From Caulobacteraceae bacterium (GTDB lineage Bacteria; Pseudomonadota; Alphaproteobacteria; Caulobacterales; Caulobacteraceae), in the NCBI GenBank assembly GCA_947475465.1, contig CANJLK010000009.1, positions 1 to 64,000 of the forward strand: a DNA stretch of 64,000 nucleotides, in the 5' to 3' direction. Both the position numbers and the translations under genes were made by a program. Under the pieces are notes generated by a model. It saw only the letters and a list, made by a program, of their open reading frames with translations. It did no database searches and was not told the DNA's origin. Shown one piece after another: positions 9,263-18,417 of this stretch. How positions within the stretch are numbered: the first letter of the stretch is position 1; each line of letters opens with the position of its first letter.

Positions 9263-9450
9263 CCGTCTGGGTCCTCCTGGTTTGGTGTCATCCTAGCCGC
9301 CACGGCCCAGCTTGTCCGGACCCTGCGTCGCCAGGGTGGCCAACGGCATCGGCGAGGCAGGCAGGGTCATGTGCCTGCGCCATCGACAGCGCCCAGCTCA
9401 TGCCCTAAATATGATTACATCTGCAACAATATCCCCTCCAGGAGGCCATC

Positions 9451-10563
9451 ATGCGCGTAGGCGTGCCCCGCGAGATCAAGCCGGACGAATATCGTGTCGG
9501 GCTGACGCCGACCGCCGTGCGCGAATATGTGAGCCACGGGCACCAGGTGGTGGTGGAGGCCGGCGCGGGCGCAGGCGCCGGCTACCCGGATGAGGCCTAT
9601 GTGCGGGCCGGGGCGACCATCCTGCCCGACGCCGATACCGTATTCGCCGAGGCCGAGCTGATCGTGAAGGTCAAGGAGCCCCAGGCGGTGGAGTGGGCGC
9701 GCCTGACGCCCCGGCATATCCTCTTCACCTACCTGCACCTGGCGCCCGACCCGGCCCAGGCCGAGGGCCTGCTGGCCTCGGGCTGCGCGGCCATCGCCTA
9801 TGAGACGGTGACCGACGACCACGGCGGCCTGCCGCTGCTGGCGCCGATGTCCGAAGTGGCGGGCCGCATCGCCGTCTTCTCGGCCGGCGAGACCCTGCTC
9901 AAGCACAACGGCGGCATGGGCCTGCTGCTCTCCGGCGTGCCGGGCGTGCCGCCGGCGCGGATCGTGGTGCTGGGCGGCGGCGTCGTGGGCATGAACGCCG
10001 CGCGGATGGCGGCCGGTCTCGGCGCCGAGGTGGTGATCGTCGAGCGCTCGATCCCGCGCATGCGCGACCTGGACAACATGTTCCAGGGCCGGATTCTGAC
10101 CCGCTATTCCACCCAGGACGCGGTGGACGAGGAGGTGCTGAAGGCCGACGTGGTGATCGGCGCCGTGCTCACCGCCGGCGCCTCGGCGCCGAAGATGATC
10201 AAGCGCGCGGATCTGGCGAAGATGAAGCCGGGCTCGGTGCTGGTGGACGTCTCCATCGACCAGGGCGGCTGTTTCGAGACCTCGAGGCCCACGACCCATG
10301 CCGACCCGACCTACACGGTCGACGGCGTCGTCCACTACTGCGTGGCCAACATGCCGGGCGCCGCGCCCCGGACCTCGTCGGAAGCCCTGGTCCACGCGAC
10401 CCTGGGGTTCGGCCTGCAGCTCGCCGATAAGGGGCTGGACGCGCTGAAGGCCAACCGCCACCTGGCGCGGGGCCTGAACGTCCTGTCCGGCCAGCTTACC
10501 CACCCGGCGGTGGCGCAGGCGCTGGGCAAGCCGTTCGTCGATCCCTATGGGGCCTGGGCCTAG
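9451..10563 (+). CDS. ald: alanine dehydrogenase
   Basis: The 370-residue protein matches the full length of the family. It starts MRVGVPREIKPDEYRVGLTP, has KVKEPQ with the substrate-binding Lys, the dinucleotide-binding VVLGGGVVGMNAARMA (near 172) and the C-terminal VANMPGAAPRTSS. It interconverts L-alanine and pyruvate with NAD and ammonia in the cytoplasm. An aggagg ribosome site stands 6 bases before the ATG. The 188 bases upstream hold its promoter; no regulator gene of Lrp type is adjacent. Confidence 0.96.
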   Translation: MRVGVPREIKPDEYRVGLTPTAVREYVSHGHQVVVEAGAGAGAGYPDEAYVRAGATILPDADTVFAEAELIVKVKEPQAVEWARLTPRHILFTYLHLAPDPAQAEGLLASGCAAIAYETVTDDHGGLPLLAPMSEVAGRIAVFSAGETLLKHNGGMGLLLSGVPGVPPARIVVLGGGVVGMNAARMAAGLGAEVVIVERSIPRMRDLDNMFQGRILTRYSTQDAVDEEVLKADVVIGAVLTAGASAPKMIKRADLAKMKPGSVLVDVSIDQGGCFETSRPTTHADPTYTVDGVVHYCVANMPGAAPRTSSEALVHATLGFGLQLADKGLDALKANRHLARGLNVLSGQLTHPAVAQALGKPFVDPYGAWA

Positions 10564-10679
10564 GCTCGCGCTTGGAAGCGTTTCTCGCGGAGCTTTAAAG
10601 CCCGACCCTTCCCCTGCCGAATTATCGTCGTAACAATCGGACAGACCCAACCGGGCCCGATGAATGGGAGACGAACGGC

Positions 10680-11552
10680 ATGTGTGACGACGAGATTCAC
10701 CCCGGTGCGATCGATTACGACGTCGCAGTCTCGCGGCGGTTCTTCAGCGTAGCCGGGCTGGCCGCGGCCAGCTTCGTCGGCGGTTCGGCCCACGCCGCCG
10801 GCGCGGTGGTGGAGAAGGACGTCGATATAAAGACCCCCGACGGGATGGCCGACGCGGCCCTTTTCTATCCGTCGGGCAAGGGGTCCTGGCCCGCTGTCCT
10901 GATCTGGACCGACATCTTCGGGCTGCGTCCCGCGTTCCGGGACATGGGCAAACGCCTCGCCGCCCAGGGCTATGTCGTGCTCGTGCCCAACCCGTTCTAC
11001 CGCAAGGGCCGCGCCGCAACGCTGGCGACCAACCTGGATTTCAGCAAACCGGACGACCGGGCGAAGCTGATGGCGCTGGCAGGCACGATCGGCGCGCCGA
11101 ACGCGGCGGAGTCGGACGCGCCGGCCTTCCTCGGCTTCCTCGACAGCCTGCCGCAGACCGACAAGACGAAGAAGGCTGGCGTCCAGGGCTATTGCATGGG
11201 CGGGGCGTTGTCGTTCCGCGCGGCGGCGGCCCTTCCGGCGCGGATCGGCGCGGTGGGCAGCTTCCACGGCGGCAACGGCCTGGTCACCGCCGGGCCCACC
11301 AGCCCCCACCTGCTGATCGCCAAGTCCACCGCCAGCTACGTGGTCTGCCAGGCGCAGAACGACGACAAGGCGCAACCCACCCTCAAGGACACGCTCAAGG
11401 CCGCCTTCGCCGAGGCCAAGCGGCCGGCGAGCGTGGAGGTCTTCGCAGCCGATCACGGCTGGTGTGTGCCCGGAAACGCCGTCTACAACGAGGCCGAGGC
11501 TGAGCGCGCCTGGGCAGAGCTCTCCGCCCTCTACAAGAAGGCCCTGGTCTAG
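10680..11552 (+). CDS. dienelactone hydrolase-family protein, probably Tat-exported
   Basis: The 290-residue protein carries an N-terminal SRRFFSVAGLAAASF segment, which looks like a twin-arginine signal, so export is likely. The alpha/beta-hydrolase domain has the nucleophile elbow GYCMGG (Cys172) and the C-terminal DHGW with the catalytic His, the Cys-Asp-His arrangement of dienelactone hydrolases. The natural substrate is unknown, and no chlorocatechol genes are nearby. The gene follows ald by 117 bases and lies on the same strand. Confidence 0.85.
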   Translation: MCDDEIHPGAIDYDVAVSRRFFSVAGLAAASFVGGSAHAAGAVVEKDVDIKTPDGMADAALFYPSGKGSWPAVLIWTDIFGLRPAFRDMGKRLAAQGYVVLVPNPFYRKGRAATLATNLDFSKPDDRAKLMALAGTIGAPNAAESDAPAFLGFLDSLPQTDKTKKAGVQGYCMGGALSFRAAAALPARIGAVGSFHGGNGLVTAGPTSPHLLIAKSTASYVVCQAQNDDKAQPTLKDTLKAAFAEAKRPASVEVFAADHGWCVPGNAVYNEAEAERAWAELSALYKKALV

Positions 11553-11565
11553 CGGCTCTAGGCGT

Positions 11566-12438
11566 TCAGGCCGCGGCCCAGGCGCGGGGGTCGAGAGCCA
11601 CGGGGTCGTCGATGGCCATCTCGTCCCAGTCGAGGTCCGGCGGCGGGCTCATGGCGGCGGCGACCACGGCGGACATCTCCGAGGCGGAGGCCACGCCCAC
11701 CAGGACGGCGCTGGCCTCCGGGCGCGAAAGCGCGAAGCCGAGGGCGGCCTGCAGCGGGTCCGACCGCCCCTCGGCGATCAAGCGCCGCGCGCGGCTGATG
11801 CGGCCGGCGGCGGCCTTCAGGTGGCTGGGGGCGCGGTCCGGCGGCAGGAACAGCAGGCCGTTGAGGAAGATCGAACGCAGGTGGATCTCGATGCCCATGC
11901 CGGCCAGCTCGGACAGCGTGCCGTCAACCAGCATCCGCTGGTCAAGCAGCGAGGCGGGCGCCTGGATGACATCGGGCTTGAAGCGCTTGGCCAGGCCCAC
12001 GGGGTCGTCCGAGGCATAGACCGAGACGCCGATCTTCTTCGTGATCCCGCGGTCCTTGAGGCTGCGAAGCCGGTCCCACAGCGCCGGGCCGTTGGGGCTG
12101 AACATGTCGGTGGCCGACGGCGCCAGGATGGCGTCCACCTGGGAAACGCCCAGGCGGGCCAGCTGGGCGTGAATCTCGGCCTCGGCCAGGTCCGGCCCCC
12201 GGTCGGGGCGCACGGTGGTGACTGTCAGGCGGAAGGCGTTGGGCTTGGGCAGGATCTGGCCCAGGGTGATTTCTTCGGAATTCGAGTGGCGGCCGACTTC
12301 CATCACGCCAAGGCCGGAGCGCTCGGCGATGGCCAGGATATCGCGCGCCTCGACATCGCGCGGACGGCCACGCACGGGCTGCTGGTCGAGACCGAACTGT
12401 CCCGAACCCAGACCCAGCTTGTTGATGTTAGAGATCAT
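11566..12438 (-). CDS. aldo/keto reductase-like protein lacking the catalytic tetrad
   Basis: The 290-residue sequence has the barrel pattern of aldo/keto reductases: LGLGSGQFGL at the start, LGQIL after helix 2, and IRKIGVS-type GITKKIGVSVYA and ALGFALSRPEASAVLVGV near the end. At the position of the usual D-T-A-x-x-Y-G it reads EVGRHSN. By my manual alignment Asp becomes Glu, Tyr becomes Ser, the Lys of the next strand becomes Thr, and the His of the VH motif becomes Pro. It may bind a nucleotide without being a reductase. It lies convergent to the dienelactone hydrolase gene. Confidence 0.8.
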   Translation of the reverse strand: MISNINKLGLGSGQFGLDQQPVRGRPRDVEARDILAIAERSGLGVMEVGRHSNSEEITLGQILPKPNAFRLTVTTVRPDRGPDLAEAEIHAQLARLGVSQVDAILAPSATDMFSPNGPALWDRLRSLKDRGITKKIGVSVYASDDPVGLAKRFKPDVIQAPASLLDQRMLVDGTLSELAGMGIEIHLRSIFLNGLLFLPPDRAPSHLKAAAGRISRARRLIAEGRSDPLQAALGFALSRPEASAVLVGVASASEMSAVVAAAMSPPPDLDWDEMAIDDPVALDPRAWAAA

Positions 12439-12534
12439 GATGTCGGTGGGGCCTTGGAGCGGTCCTTAAGAGCCGCCATCTTGGGCCGGGATGCCTAAGA
12501 AGCCGTATCCAAGCCCTTTCCGAGGCGTTAAATT

Positions 12535-13590
12535 TTGAACGTGCGCGAGCCCCTGCCCGAGTGGCCCCTTTTCGGTATGACCGACGACGTCAGGCCGGCG
12601 CTGCGTCAGGCGCGCGACGCCGGCCAGGCCTGCATCCTGGCCACCCTGGTGGATGTCCAGGGCGGCGGGCCCCGACCCGCCGGCACGCAGATGGTCTTCG
12701 CGCCGGGAATCACCGCTGGCTATTTCTCGGGCGGCTGCGTCGAATCCGATGTGGCCGACCATGCCTTCGCCTGCCTGGCGGACGGCGAGCCGCGCGCGCT
12801 GGTCTATGGGGCCGGCAGCCCCTGGCCGGATATCCAGCTGCTCTGCGGGGCCAGGATCGAGATCTTTCTGGAGCGCGTGGCGCCTGACGATGCGGCGCTC
12901 TTCGAACTGCTGGCCGCCCAGGTCGAGCGGCGGCCGGTGGTGTGGGTCAGCGACGGCGTGGCCCGCCGCTGCGCCGCCGAGGTCGAGCCATGGCCGGAGA
13001 CCCAGGTGGTCCGCCGCTATGCGCCGGTCCCGCGCCTGATCGTGGTGGGTGGCGACCCCACGGCCCTGGCCATCGCCCAGCTGGGCGCCCAGTCGGAGTT
13101 CGAGACGACGCTCGTCCGCTCAAAGGGCCCGGAGACGCCGCCGCCGATCCCGGGACTGGCCTACCGCCGCGATGAGCCGAAGAGCGCCTTCGCCGCCATC
13201 GGCGTCGACGAATGGACCGCCATCGCCATCGCCACCCACGACCTGGAGACCGACCGCGCGGCGCTGCGCGAGGCCCTGCCGTCGAGGGCAGGCTATGTGG
13301 GCCTGCTGGGGGCCCGGCGGCGGCTGCCGGACCGGGTGGGGCCGTTGCGGGTTGAGGGCATGGCCGAGGCCGCTATCGCGCGCCTGCACGCGCCCATCGG
13401 CCTGGATATCGGCGGCAAGGCGCCCTGGGAGGTCGCCGTCTCGGTGATCGGCGAGGTGATGGCGCTGCGTCACGCCCGCGGCAGGGGCAGCACCTCGACG
13501 ACGGATCCGGCGGCGGCGGCGGATGCGCCGGCCAGCCTGCGCATCAGGGCGTCGGAGACGGCGAAGACGCTGACCAGGGAAGAATCCTGA
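12535..13590 (+). CDS. XdhC-family molybdenum-hydroxylase maturation factor
   Basis: The protein starts at a TTG with gaggcg upstream. It has the XdhC N-terminal signature GGGPRPAGTQMVF, GYFSGGCVESDV near residue 70, and a Rossmann-like C-terminal domain with IATHDLETDRAALREAL and GYVGLLGARRR. XdhC proteins insert or sulfurate the molybdenum cofactor in xanthine-dehydrogenase-type enzymes, here plausibly the IorAB-like pair encoded at 18.4-21.2 kb. Homology should stop at about base 13485 ([11 protein letters not shown]). The last 35 or so codons run antisense through the end of moeA and look like a readthrough tail. Confidence 0.85.
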   Translation: MNVREPLPEWPLFGMTDDVRPALRQARDAGQACILATLVDVQGGGPRPAGTQMVFAPGITAGYFSGGCVESDVADHAFACLADGEPRALVYGAGSPWPDIQLLCGARIEIFLERVAPDDAALFELLAAQVERRPVVWVSDGVARRCAAEVEPWPETQVVRRYAPVPRLIVVGGDPTALAIAQLGAQSEFETTLVRSKGPETPPPIPGLAYRRDEPKSAFAAIGVDEWTAIAIATHDLETDRAALREALPSRAGYVGLLGARRRLPDRVGPLRVEGMAEAAIARLHAPIGLDIGGKAPWEVAVSVIGEVMALRHARGRGSTSTTDPAAAADAPASLRIRASETAKTLTREES

Positions 13591-14660
13591 TCGCGGAAGG
13601 GCCGCACCGTGACGCCCCCATCGGTGTGGGTTAGCTTCGCCCGCATCCAGTGCTCGCGCGGGCCGTTGGCCGGCAGGTCGGTCTCCAGTCGGGCGGTGAC
13701 GACGGGGGGCGCGGTCGGCGCGCCCTGGTAGGCGGCCAGGATGGGTCGAAGAAACATCTCCGCGCAGACGAAGGCCGAGGCCGGATTGCCGGGCAGGCCC
13801 AGGAGCCGGCGGCCGTCGGCCAGCACCCCGAAGAACGTGGGTTTGCCGGGACGCACGCTGACGCTTTCGACCTTCATGGACAGGCCCAGCGCCGCGCCGG
13901 CGGCGCGCACCAGGTCGTGGTCGCCCACCGAGGCGCCGCCCAGGGTGACGATGAGGTCCGCCTCGGCGGCGCGCATGGCCTCGATCACCGCGTCCAGGTG
14001 GTCGCGGACGGGCTTGGCGCGGGTCACCTGCCCGCCGCAGGCCTCGATCATGGCGGCCAGGGCCGGCGCGCCGGAATCGTAGATCTGGAAGCGTCCCGGG
14101 ACCGCGGGCGCCTCGACGATCTCCTCGCCGGTGGAGAGCACCGCCACGTGTGGGCGGCCATGGACCGACACCTCGGCCCGCCCGGCGGAGGCGGCGAGTG
14201 ACAGGCGCCACGGGTCGATCCGCGCGCCGCGCGACAGCAGGGCCGCGCCGGCCTTGAAGTCGCCGCCGGCCGGCCGGACGTAGTGCCGGGCCTCGACCGC
14301 GGGGACGCGGACCTGGTCGCCCGCCCGCTCGGCGTCCTCCTGGATGACGATGGCGTCGCAGCCGTCCGGCAAGGCGGCGCCGGTGAAGATCCGCACGGCC
14401 TGGGCTGGACCGACCACGCCTTCGAACCCATGACCCGCCGCGCTCTCGCCGACGATGGTCAGGGTCCCGGGGGTGTCTGATCCGCGCACGGCCCAGCCAT
14501 CCATGGCCGAGGCGTCGAACGGCGGCTGGTCGCGCACGGCGGTGACGTCTTCGGCCAGCACGCGGCCGATGGATTGGGCGAGGGGAACGGTCTCGGCGGG
14601 CCTGGGGGCGATCTCGGCCAGCATCCGCGCGCGGGCCTCGTCGACGGGAACGAGCTTCAT
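13470..14660 (-). CDS. moeA: molybdopterin molybdenumtransferase MoeA
   Basis: The 396-residue protein has the MoeA order of domains: [14 protein letters not shown] near residue 55, [18 protein letters not shown], the central LSTGEEIV, and the MoCF_biosynth signature [13 protein letters not shown], then [10 protein letters not shown]. It inserts molybdate into adenylylated molybdopterin. The start is ATG 14660, which overlaps the stop of moaC as ATGA. It is the last gene of the six-gene moa operon, and its final 120 bases are antisense to the xdhC tail. Confidence 0.96.
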   Translation of the reverse strand: MKLVPVDEARARMLAEIAPRPAETVPLAQSIGRVLAEDVTAVRDQPPFDASAMDGWAVRGSDTPGTLTIVGESAAGHGFEGVVGPAQAVRIFTGAALPDGCDAIVIQEDAERAGDQVRVPAVEARHYVRPAGGDFKAGAALLSRGARIDPWRLSLAASAGRAEVSVHGRPHVAVLSTGEEIVEAPAVPGRFQIYDSGAPALAAMIEACGGQVTRAKPVRDHLDAVIEAMRAAEADLIVTLGGASVGDHDLVRAAGAALGLSMKVESVSVRPGKPTFFGVLADGRRLLGLPGNPASAFVCAEMFLRPILAAYQGAPTAPPVVTARLETDLPANGPREHWMRAKLTHTDGGVTVRPFRDQDSSLVSVFAVSDALMRRLAGASAAAAGSVVEVLPLPRA

Positions 14661-15124
14661 GCGCTCCAGTCGCCGGACTTGCCGCCGGTCTTGGAGACCA
14701 GGCGCACGGCCTCGATGACCATGCCTTTCTCGGCGGCCTTCAGCATGTCGTAGAGGGTCAGGCAGGCGACCGAGACCGCGGTCAGGGCTTCCATCTCGAC
14801 GCCGGTGGGGCCCGTGGTCTTGACCCGGGCGGTGACTGCGAGGCCGCCTTCCGCGGGCTCGACGCGGACCTCCACCTTGGAGAGCGCCAGAGGGTGGCAC
14901 ATGGGGATCAGCGAAGATGTTTGCTTGGCGGCCATGACGCCGGCGATCTCGGCCACGGCGCGCACGTCGCCCTTGCGGCCCTCGCCGGCCAGGGCCAGGT
15001 CGAGGGTGGCGGCGCTCATCCGCACGAAGCCTTCGGCCACGGCCTCGCGGACGGTGGCGGCCTTGTCCGAGACATCGACCATGCGGGCGCGGCCGGTCTC
15101 GTCGATGTGGGTGAGCTTGCTCAA
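14657..15124 (-). CDS. moaC: cyclic pyranopterin monophosphate synthase MoaC
   Basis: The 155-residue protein has [18 protein letters not shown] at the start, [20 protein letters not shown] with catalytic residues, and [20 protein letters not shown] with KTGGKSG near the end. It forms cyclic pyranopterin from the MoaA product. It uses a TTG start inside a TTGA overlap with moaB. Confidence 0.97.
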   Translation of the reverse strand: MSKLTHIDETGRARMVDVSDKAATVREAVAEGFVRMSAATLDLALAGEGRKGDVRAVAEIAGVMAAKQTSSLIPMCHPLALSKVEVRVEPAEGGLAVTARVKTTGPTGVEMEALTAVSVACLTLYDMLKAAEKGMVIEAVRLVSKTGGKSGDWSA

Positions 15125-15669
15125 GTCTCGAGCAGCCGGGGCATCAGCTCGACCATGTTGCAGGGGCCATGTCGGCTGTCGAGCTGCAGGGAGATGACCT
15201 TGTCCCAGCCGTCCTTCACCGCCCCGTTGGAGCCCGGCAGGCAGAAGACGAAGACCCCGCCCACGATGCCGGCGGTGGCGCGGCTCTGCAGGGTGGAGGT
15301 TCCCACAGACTGGTAGCTGACCATGTGGAAGACCACGGAGAAGCCGTCGAGCTTCTTGTCGAACAGGGGCTCCACCGCCTCGGGCGTCACGTCACGGCCG
15401 GTGATGCCCGTGCCGCCGGTGGTGATGATCGCCTCGACGAAGCCCGACGCCACCCAACCCTGGATCTTCTCGCGGATGGCCACGATGTCGTCGCGGACGA
15501 TGGCCTTGTCGGCCAGTTCGTGGCCGGCCGCCTTAACCCGGTCGGCCAGGACGTGGCCGGAGGTGTCGCTCTCTTCGTCGCGGGTGTCGGAGACGGTGAG
15601 GATGGCGATCCGGACCGGCTTGACCGGCTGGGCATGGTCTATCTTGTCGCCGGGGGTGAGGGCGTTCAT
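15121..15669 (-). CDS. moaB: molybdopterin adenylyltransferase-type protein MoaB
   Basis: The 182-residue protein carries the MoCF_biosynth motif [15 protein letters not shown] and the C-terminal [15 protein letters not shown]. It belongs to the MoaB/Mog group that adenylylates molybdopterin before MoeA acts. Its ATG overlaps the moaE stop, and its stop overlaps the moaC start. Confidence 0.96.
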   Translation of the reverse strand: MNALTPGDKIDHAQPVKPVRIAILTVSDTRDEESDTSGHVLADRVKAAGHELADKAIVRDDIVAIREKIQGWVASGFVEAIITTGGTGITGRDVTPEAVEPLFDKKLDGFSVVFHMVSYQSVGTSTLQSRATAGIVGGVFVFCLPGSNGAVKDGWDKVISLQLDSRHGPCNMVELMPRLLET

Positions 15670-16121
15670 GGGGGCGTGTCCTTGTCCCAGCGTTGCAGGT
15701 CGGCGTGGTCGCGGTCGCTGGGTTCGATCCAGCGGGGGCCGCCCGGCCCATGCTCCTTCTTCCAGAAGGGGGCCTTGGACTTCAAGTAGTCCATCAGGAA
15801 ATCGCAGGCCTCGAAGGCCTCGCGGCGGTGGCCCGCGGCGGTGGCCACGAAGACGATGGGCTCGCCCGGCGCTATCCTGCCGATCCGGTGGACGATCTCG
15901 AGGTCGGCCAGCCCGAAGCGCCCGCGCGCCTGGTCGGCGACCTTGCCGATCGCGGCTTCCGTGAAGCCCGGGTAGGCCTCCAGTTCGAGGGTCTGGGTGG
16001 CGCCGGCCTCGGCGCGTGCGAGGCCCGTGAAGGTCGCCACGGCGCCGACTTCCGCGCGGCCCTGGCAGAAGGCGGTCAGCAGGGCTCCGGGATCGAAGGC
16101 CTCAAAGGTAAGCCTGATCAT
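15666..16121 (-). CDS. moaE: molybdopterin synthase catalytic subunit MoaE
   Basis: The 151-residue protein has GAVATFTGLARAE, LELEAYPGFTE, HRIGRIAPGEPIVFVA and the active-site Lys region YLKSKAPFWKKE. It transfers sulfur from MoaD to the pyranopterin. It is translationally coupled to moaD by a 4-base overlap. Confidence 0.96.
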   Translation of the reverse strand: MIRLTFEAFDPGALLTAFCQGRAEVGAVATFTGLARAEAGATQTLELEAYPGFTEAAIGKVADQARGRFGLADLEIVHRIGRIAPGEPIVFVATAAGHRREAFEACDFLMDYLKSKAPFWKKEHGPGGPRWIEPSDRDHADLQRWDKDTPP

Positions 16122-16357
16122 CCGCCGCTCATCGGGGGCAGGAAGGCGACCTCAGTGCGGGCGCCCAAGGGCGCGTCGCCGCGCACGATCACCTGGTCCA
16201 GGGCCACCTGGACGCCGGGGCCGGCCAGGGCCTCGCCCAGCACCGGATCGTCGGCGGTCAGCCGGGTCCGGAGCGCCGACAGGAACGGGCTCTCGATCTC
16301 GCGTTCGCGCCAGCCGGCCAGGTCGCTCAGCCGTCCGAACAGCAGCACCCGCGCCAC
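16118..16357 (-). CDS. moaD: molybdopterin synthase sulfur carrier MoaD
   Basis: The 79-residue ubiquitin-like protein begins ARVLLFGRLSDLAG and ends in the required Gly-Gly (FLPPMSGG), which is thiocarboxylated. It pairs with MoaE encoded directly downstream. Confidence 0.95.
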   Translation of the reverse strand: MARVLLFGRLSDLAGWREREIESPFLSALRTRLTADDPVLGEALAGPGVQVALDQVIVRGDAPLGARTEVAFLPPMSGG

Positions 16358-16361
16358 GCTC

Positions 16362-17390
16362 CTAGCCTCCGGTGGTGGACATGTGGCGGGCGACCGCCGG
16401 CCGGGCGGCGCGCTCGATGTGGAAGTCGTGGCCCTTGGGCTTGCTGTCGACCGCCAGGCGGATGGCGTCCACCAGGTCCTCGTCGCTGGCGCCGGCGCGG
16501 AGCACGGCGCGCAGGTCGGCGGAGTCCTCCTGGCCCAGGCAGGTGTGCAACGTCCCGGTACAGGTCAGCCGCACGCGGTTGCAGGCCTCGCAGAAATTGT
16601 GGCTGAGCGGGGTGATGAAGCCCAGCCGGCCGCCGGTCTCGGCGACATCCACATAGCGCGCCGGGCCGCCGGTGGTGACGGACAGGTCAGTGAGGGTCCA
16701 GAAGCTTTCCAGCTCGGCGCGTAGCGCGGTCAGCGACAGGTACTGGTCGGTGCGGTCGGCCTCGACCTCGCCCATCGGCATGGTCTCGATCAGGGTCATG
16801 CCCAGGCCGCGCCCGTGCGCCCAGCGGATCAGCTCGGGCAGTTCGGCGGCGTTGTCGTCCTTCAGGGCCACGGCGTTGACCTTGACGGCCAGGCCCGCCG
16901 CCTGGGCCGCGTCGATGCCGGCGATCACCTGGGCCACGTCGCCGCCGCGGGTCAGCTTGCGGAACAGGTCGGGCTTGAGCGTGTCCAGGGAGACGTTGAT
17001 CCGCTTGACGCCGGCGTCGGCCAGCCGGCCGGCGAACTGCGCCAACCGGGTGCCGTTTGTCGTCAGCGTCAGTTCCTCCAGCGCGCCGGCGCGCAGGTGG
17101 CGGCCGAGGCCTTCGAACAGGCTCATGACGTTCTTGCGCACCAGGGGTTCGCCGCCGGTGATCCTGAGCTTCCTGACGCCCAGGGCCACGAAGGCGCTGG
17201 CGATGCGGTCGAGCTCTTCCAGGGTCAGGACATCGGCCTTCGGCAGGAAAGTCATGTGCTCGGACATGCAGTAGACGCAGCGCAGGTCGCAGCGGTCGGT
17301 GACGGAGACCCGCAAGTAGGTCACCGTGCGTCCGAAACCGTCCACCAGGGCGGCGGGGGCTTTCGGCGAAGTGGCGTCATAAGGCGTCAT
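16362..17390 (-). CDS. moaA: GTP 3',8-cyclase MoaA
   Basis: This 342-residue radical SAM enzyme has CDLRCVYC for the first [4Fe-4S] cluster, [12 protein letters not shown], and the C-terminal cluster [18 protein letters not shown]. It starts molybdopterin synthesis from GTP. The usual C-terminal Gly-Gly is present (STTGG). It heads the operon moaA-moaD-moaE-moaB-moaC-moeA. Its promoter must lie in or beyond the 29-base gap to the divergent mocA gene, so the two genes may share control. Confidence 0.97.
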   Translation of the reverse strand: MTPYDATSPKAPAALVDGFGRTVTYLRVSVTDRCDLRCVYCMSEHMTFLPKADVLTLEELDRIASAFVALGVRKLRITGGEPLVRKNVMSLFEGLGRHLRAGALEELTLTTNGTRLAQFAGRLADAGVKRINVSLDTLKPDLFRKLTRGGDVAQVIAGIDAAQAAGLAVKVNAVALKDDNAAELPELIRWAHGRGLGMTLIETMPMGEVEADRTDQYLSLTALRAELESFWTLTDLSVTTGGPARYVDVAETGGRLGFITPLSHNFCEACNRVRLTCTGTLHTCLGQEDSADLRAVLRAGASDEDLVDAIRLAVDSKPKGHDFHIERAARPAVARHMSTTGG

Positions 17391-17419
17391 CTGGCGACAA
17401 ACATAGAGGGTTAGGGCGC

Positions 17420-18064
17420 TTGGCGACAGAGGCAGGGGCGATTGAGGCGCTGGAGGCCGTAATCCTGGCCGCGGGAACCGGCTCGCGGTTCGGCGGCGGC
17501 AAGCTGCTGGCGCCCTTCGGCGCGGGCCTGCTGCTGCATGGGGCGCTGAGCGCCGCCCGGGCTGCGCCGGTGCGCGGGGTGACCGTGGTGACAGGCGCCG
17601 ACGCCGAGGCCGTGGCGGCCGCGGCGCGGGGCTTCGATCCGGCGGTGCGAATCGTCCACGCCGCCGACTACGCCGAGGGCATGGGGGCGTCGTTGCGCAC
17701 CGGGGTCCGGACCCTGCCTGCCGACGCCAGCGGCGCGTTCGTCTTCCTGGGAGACATGCCGCGTGTGCCGTGGGCCGTGCTCCAGCCGATGGCCGATGCG
17801 TTCGCGAACGGCGCCGCGGCCGCTGCGCCGGTGTTCGAAGGCCGCCGGGGCAATCCCGTCCTGCTGGGCGCGTCGCTCTTCCCGCAGCTCCTGGCGCTCA
17901 GGGGCGACGAGGGCGCGCGCCGCGTGCTCCAGGGCCTGGGCGACCGGCTGGTGCTGATCGAAGCCCCGGACGATGGGGTGCTGTTCGATGTGGACGAGCG
18001 GGGCGACATGCTAAAATCCGCTCATTCCCGCGAAAGCGGGGACCCAGGTTCCTTTCGTTCGTGA
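17420..18064 (+). CDS. MobA/MocA-like molybdenum cofactor nucleotidyltransferase
   Basis: The protein has [18 protein letters not shown] at residues 12-30, GDMPRV with the metal-binding Asp, and GRRGNPVLL, the pattern of MocA/CoxC-type cytidylyl- or guanylyltransferases. It would add CMP or GMP to the cofactor, and MocA-type cytosine forms serve molybdenum hydroxylases such as the pair encoded downstream. It starts with TTG. The last 13 residues ([13 protein letters not shown]) are encoded by the left copy of a palindromic repeat, and its stop overlaps the GTG of the GIY-YIG gene. The native C-terminus has therefore probably been replaced. Confidence 0.88.
   Translation: MATEAGAIEALEAVILAAGTGSRFGGGKLLAPFGAGLLLHGALSAARAAPVRGVTVVTGADAEAVAAAARGFDPAVRIVHAADYAEGMGASLRTGVRTLPADASGAFVFLGDMPRVPWAVLQPMADAFANGAAAAAPVFEGRRGNPVLLGASLFPQLLALRGDEGARRVLQGLGDRLVLIEAPDDGVLFDVDERGDMLKSAHSRESGDPGSFRS
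18018..18050 (+). repeat. left copy of a 33-nt inverted palindromic repeat
   Basis: The sequence contains the hairpin cccgcgaaagcgggg followed by acccagg and matches the reverse complement of 18361-18393 with about three mismatches. It runs in frame into the end of the mocA-like gene. This type of repeat, read as SRESGDP, is widespread in alphaproteobacterial genomes. Confidence 0.85.
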
Positions 18065-18354
18065 GTTTCTACGTCTACATCCTCGCGAGCCAGAGGAATG
18101 GGACGCTCTACATCGGCCACGCCGACAGCATCAGCCGCAGGGCCTGGGAGCACCAAGGGCACGAAGGCCGCGAGACCTTTACCGGCAAATACGGTGTGAA
18201 GACGCTCGTCTATTATGAAGTCTTCGAGGCGCGCGAGACCGCGTTCCGTCGTGAGCGGGCCATGAAGAAATGGCGAAGGCTCTGGAAGATTGAATTGATC
18301 GAGCGGTTCAATCCCGGCTGGAACGATCTGTTCGAGACGCTCCCGCCTGAATGA
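18061..18354 (+). CDS. GIY-YIG nuclease-family protein
   Basis: From GTG 18061 the product has 97 residues with the family motifs YVYILAS and GTLYIGHADSISRRAWEH, where Y-Y-I and L-Y-I-G form the GIY-YIG pair and the Arg follows. The downstream GKYGVKTLVYYEVFE and ETAFRRERAMKKWRR give the conserved Glu and a basic patch. It is of the small YhbQ/UPF0213-like class with unknown substrate; homing or repair roles have been proposed for relatives. The gene is framed by inverted copies of a palindromic repeat and overlaps the mocA stop, so it looks like an inserted cassette. Confidence 0.88.
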   Translation: MSFYVYILASQRNGTLYIGHADSISRRAWEHQGHEGRETFTGKYGVKTLVYYEVFEARETAFRRERAMKKWRRLWKIELIERFNPGWNDLFETLPPE

Positions 18355-18360
18355 CAAAAA

Positions 18361-18393
18361 AGCCTGGGTCCCCGCTTTCGCGGGGATGATCGG
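18361..18393 (-). repeat. right copy of the 33-nt inverted palindromic repeat
   Basis: This is the inverted partner of 18018-18050, beginning six bases after the GIY-YIG stop. It carries the same internal hairpin (ccccgctttcgcgggg). Its position between the GIY-YIG gene and the convergent iorB-like gene means it may also end transcription. Confidence 0.85.
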
Positions 18394-18417
18394 TGGGAGA
18401 GAGTCCCGAGATCGATC

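Noticed and set aside
18018..18393. CRISPR-like repeat pair
   Set aside because: There are only two copies in inverted orientation with a gene between them, and no spacers.
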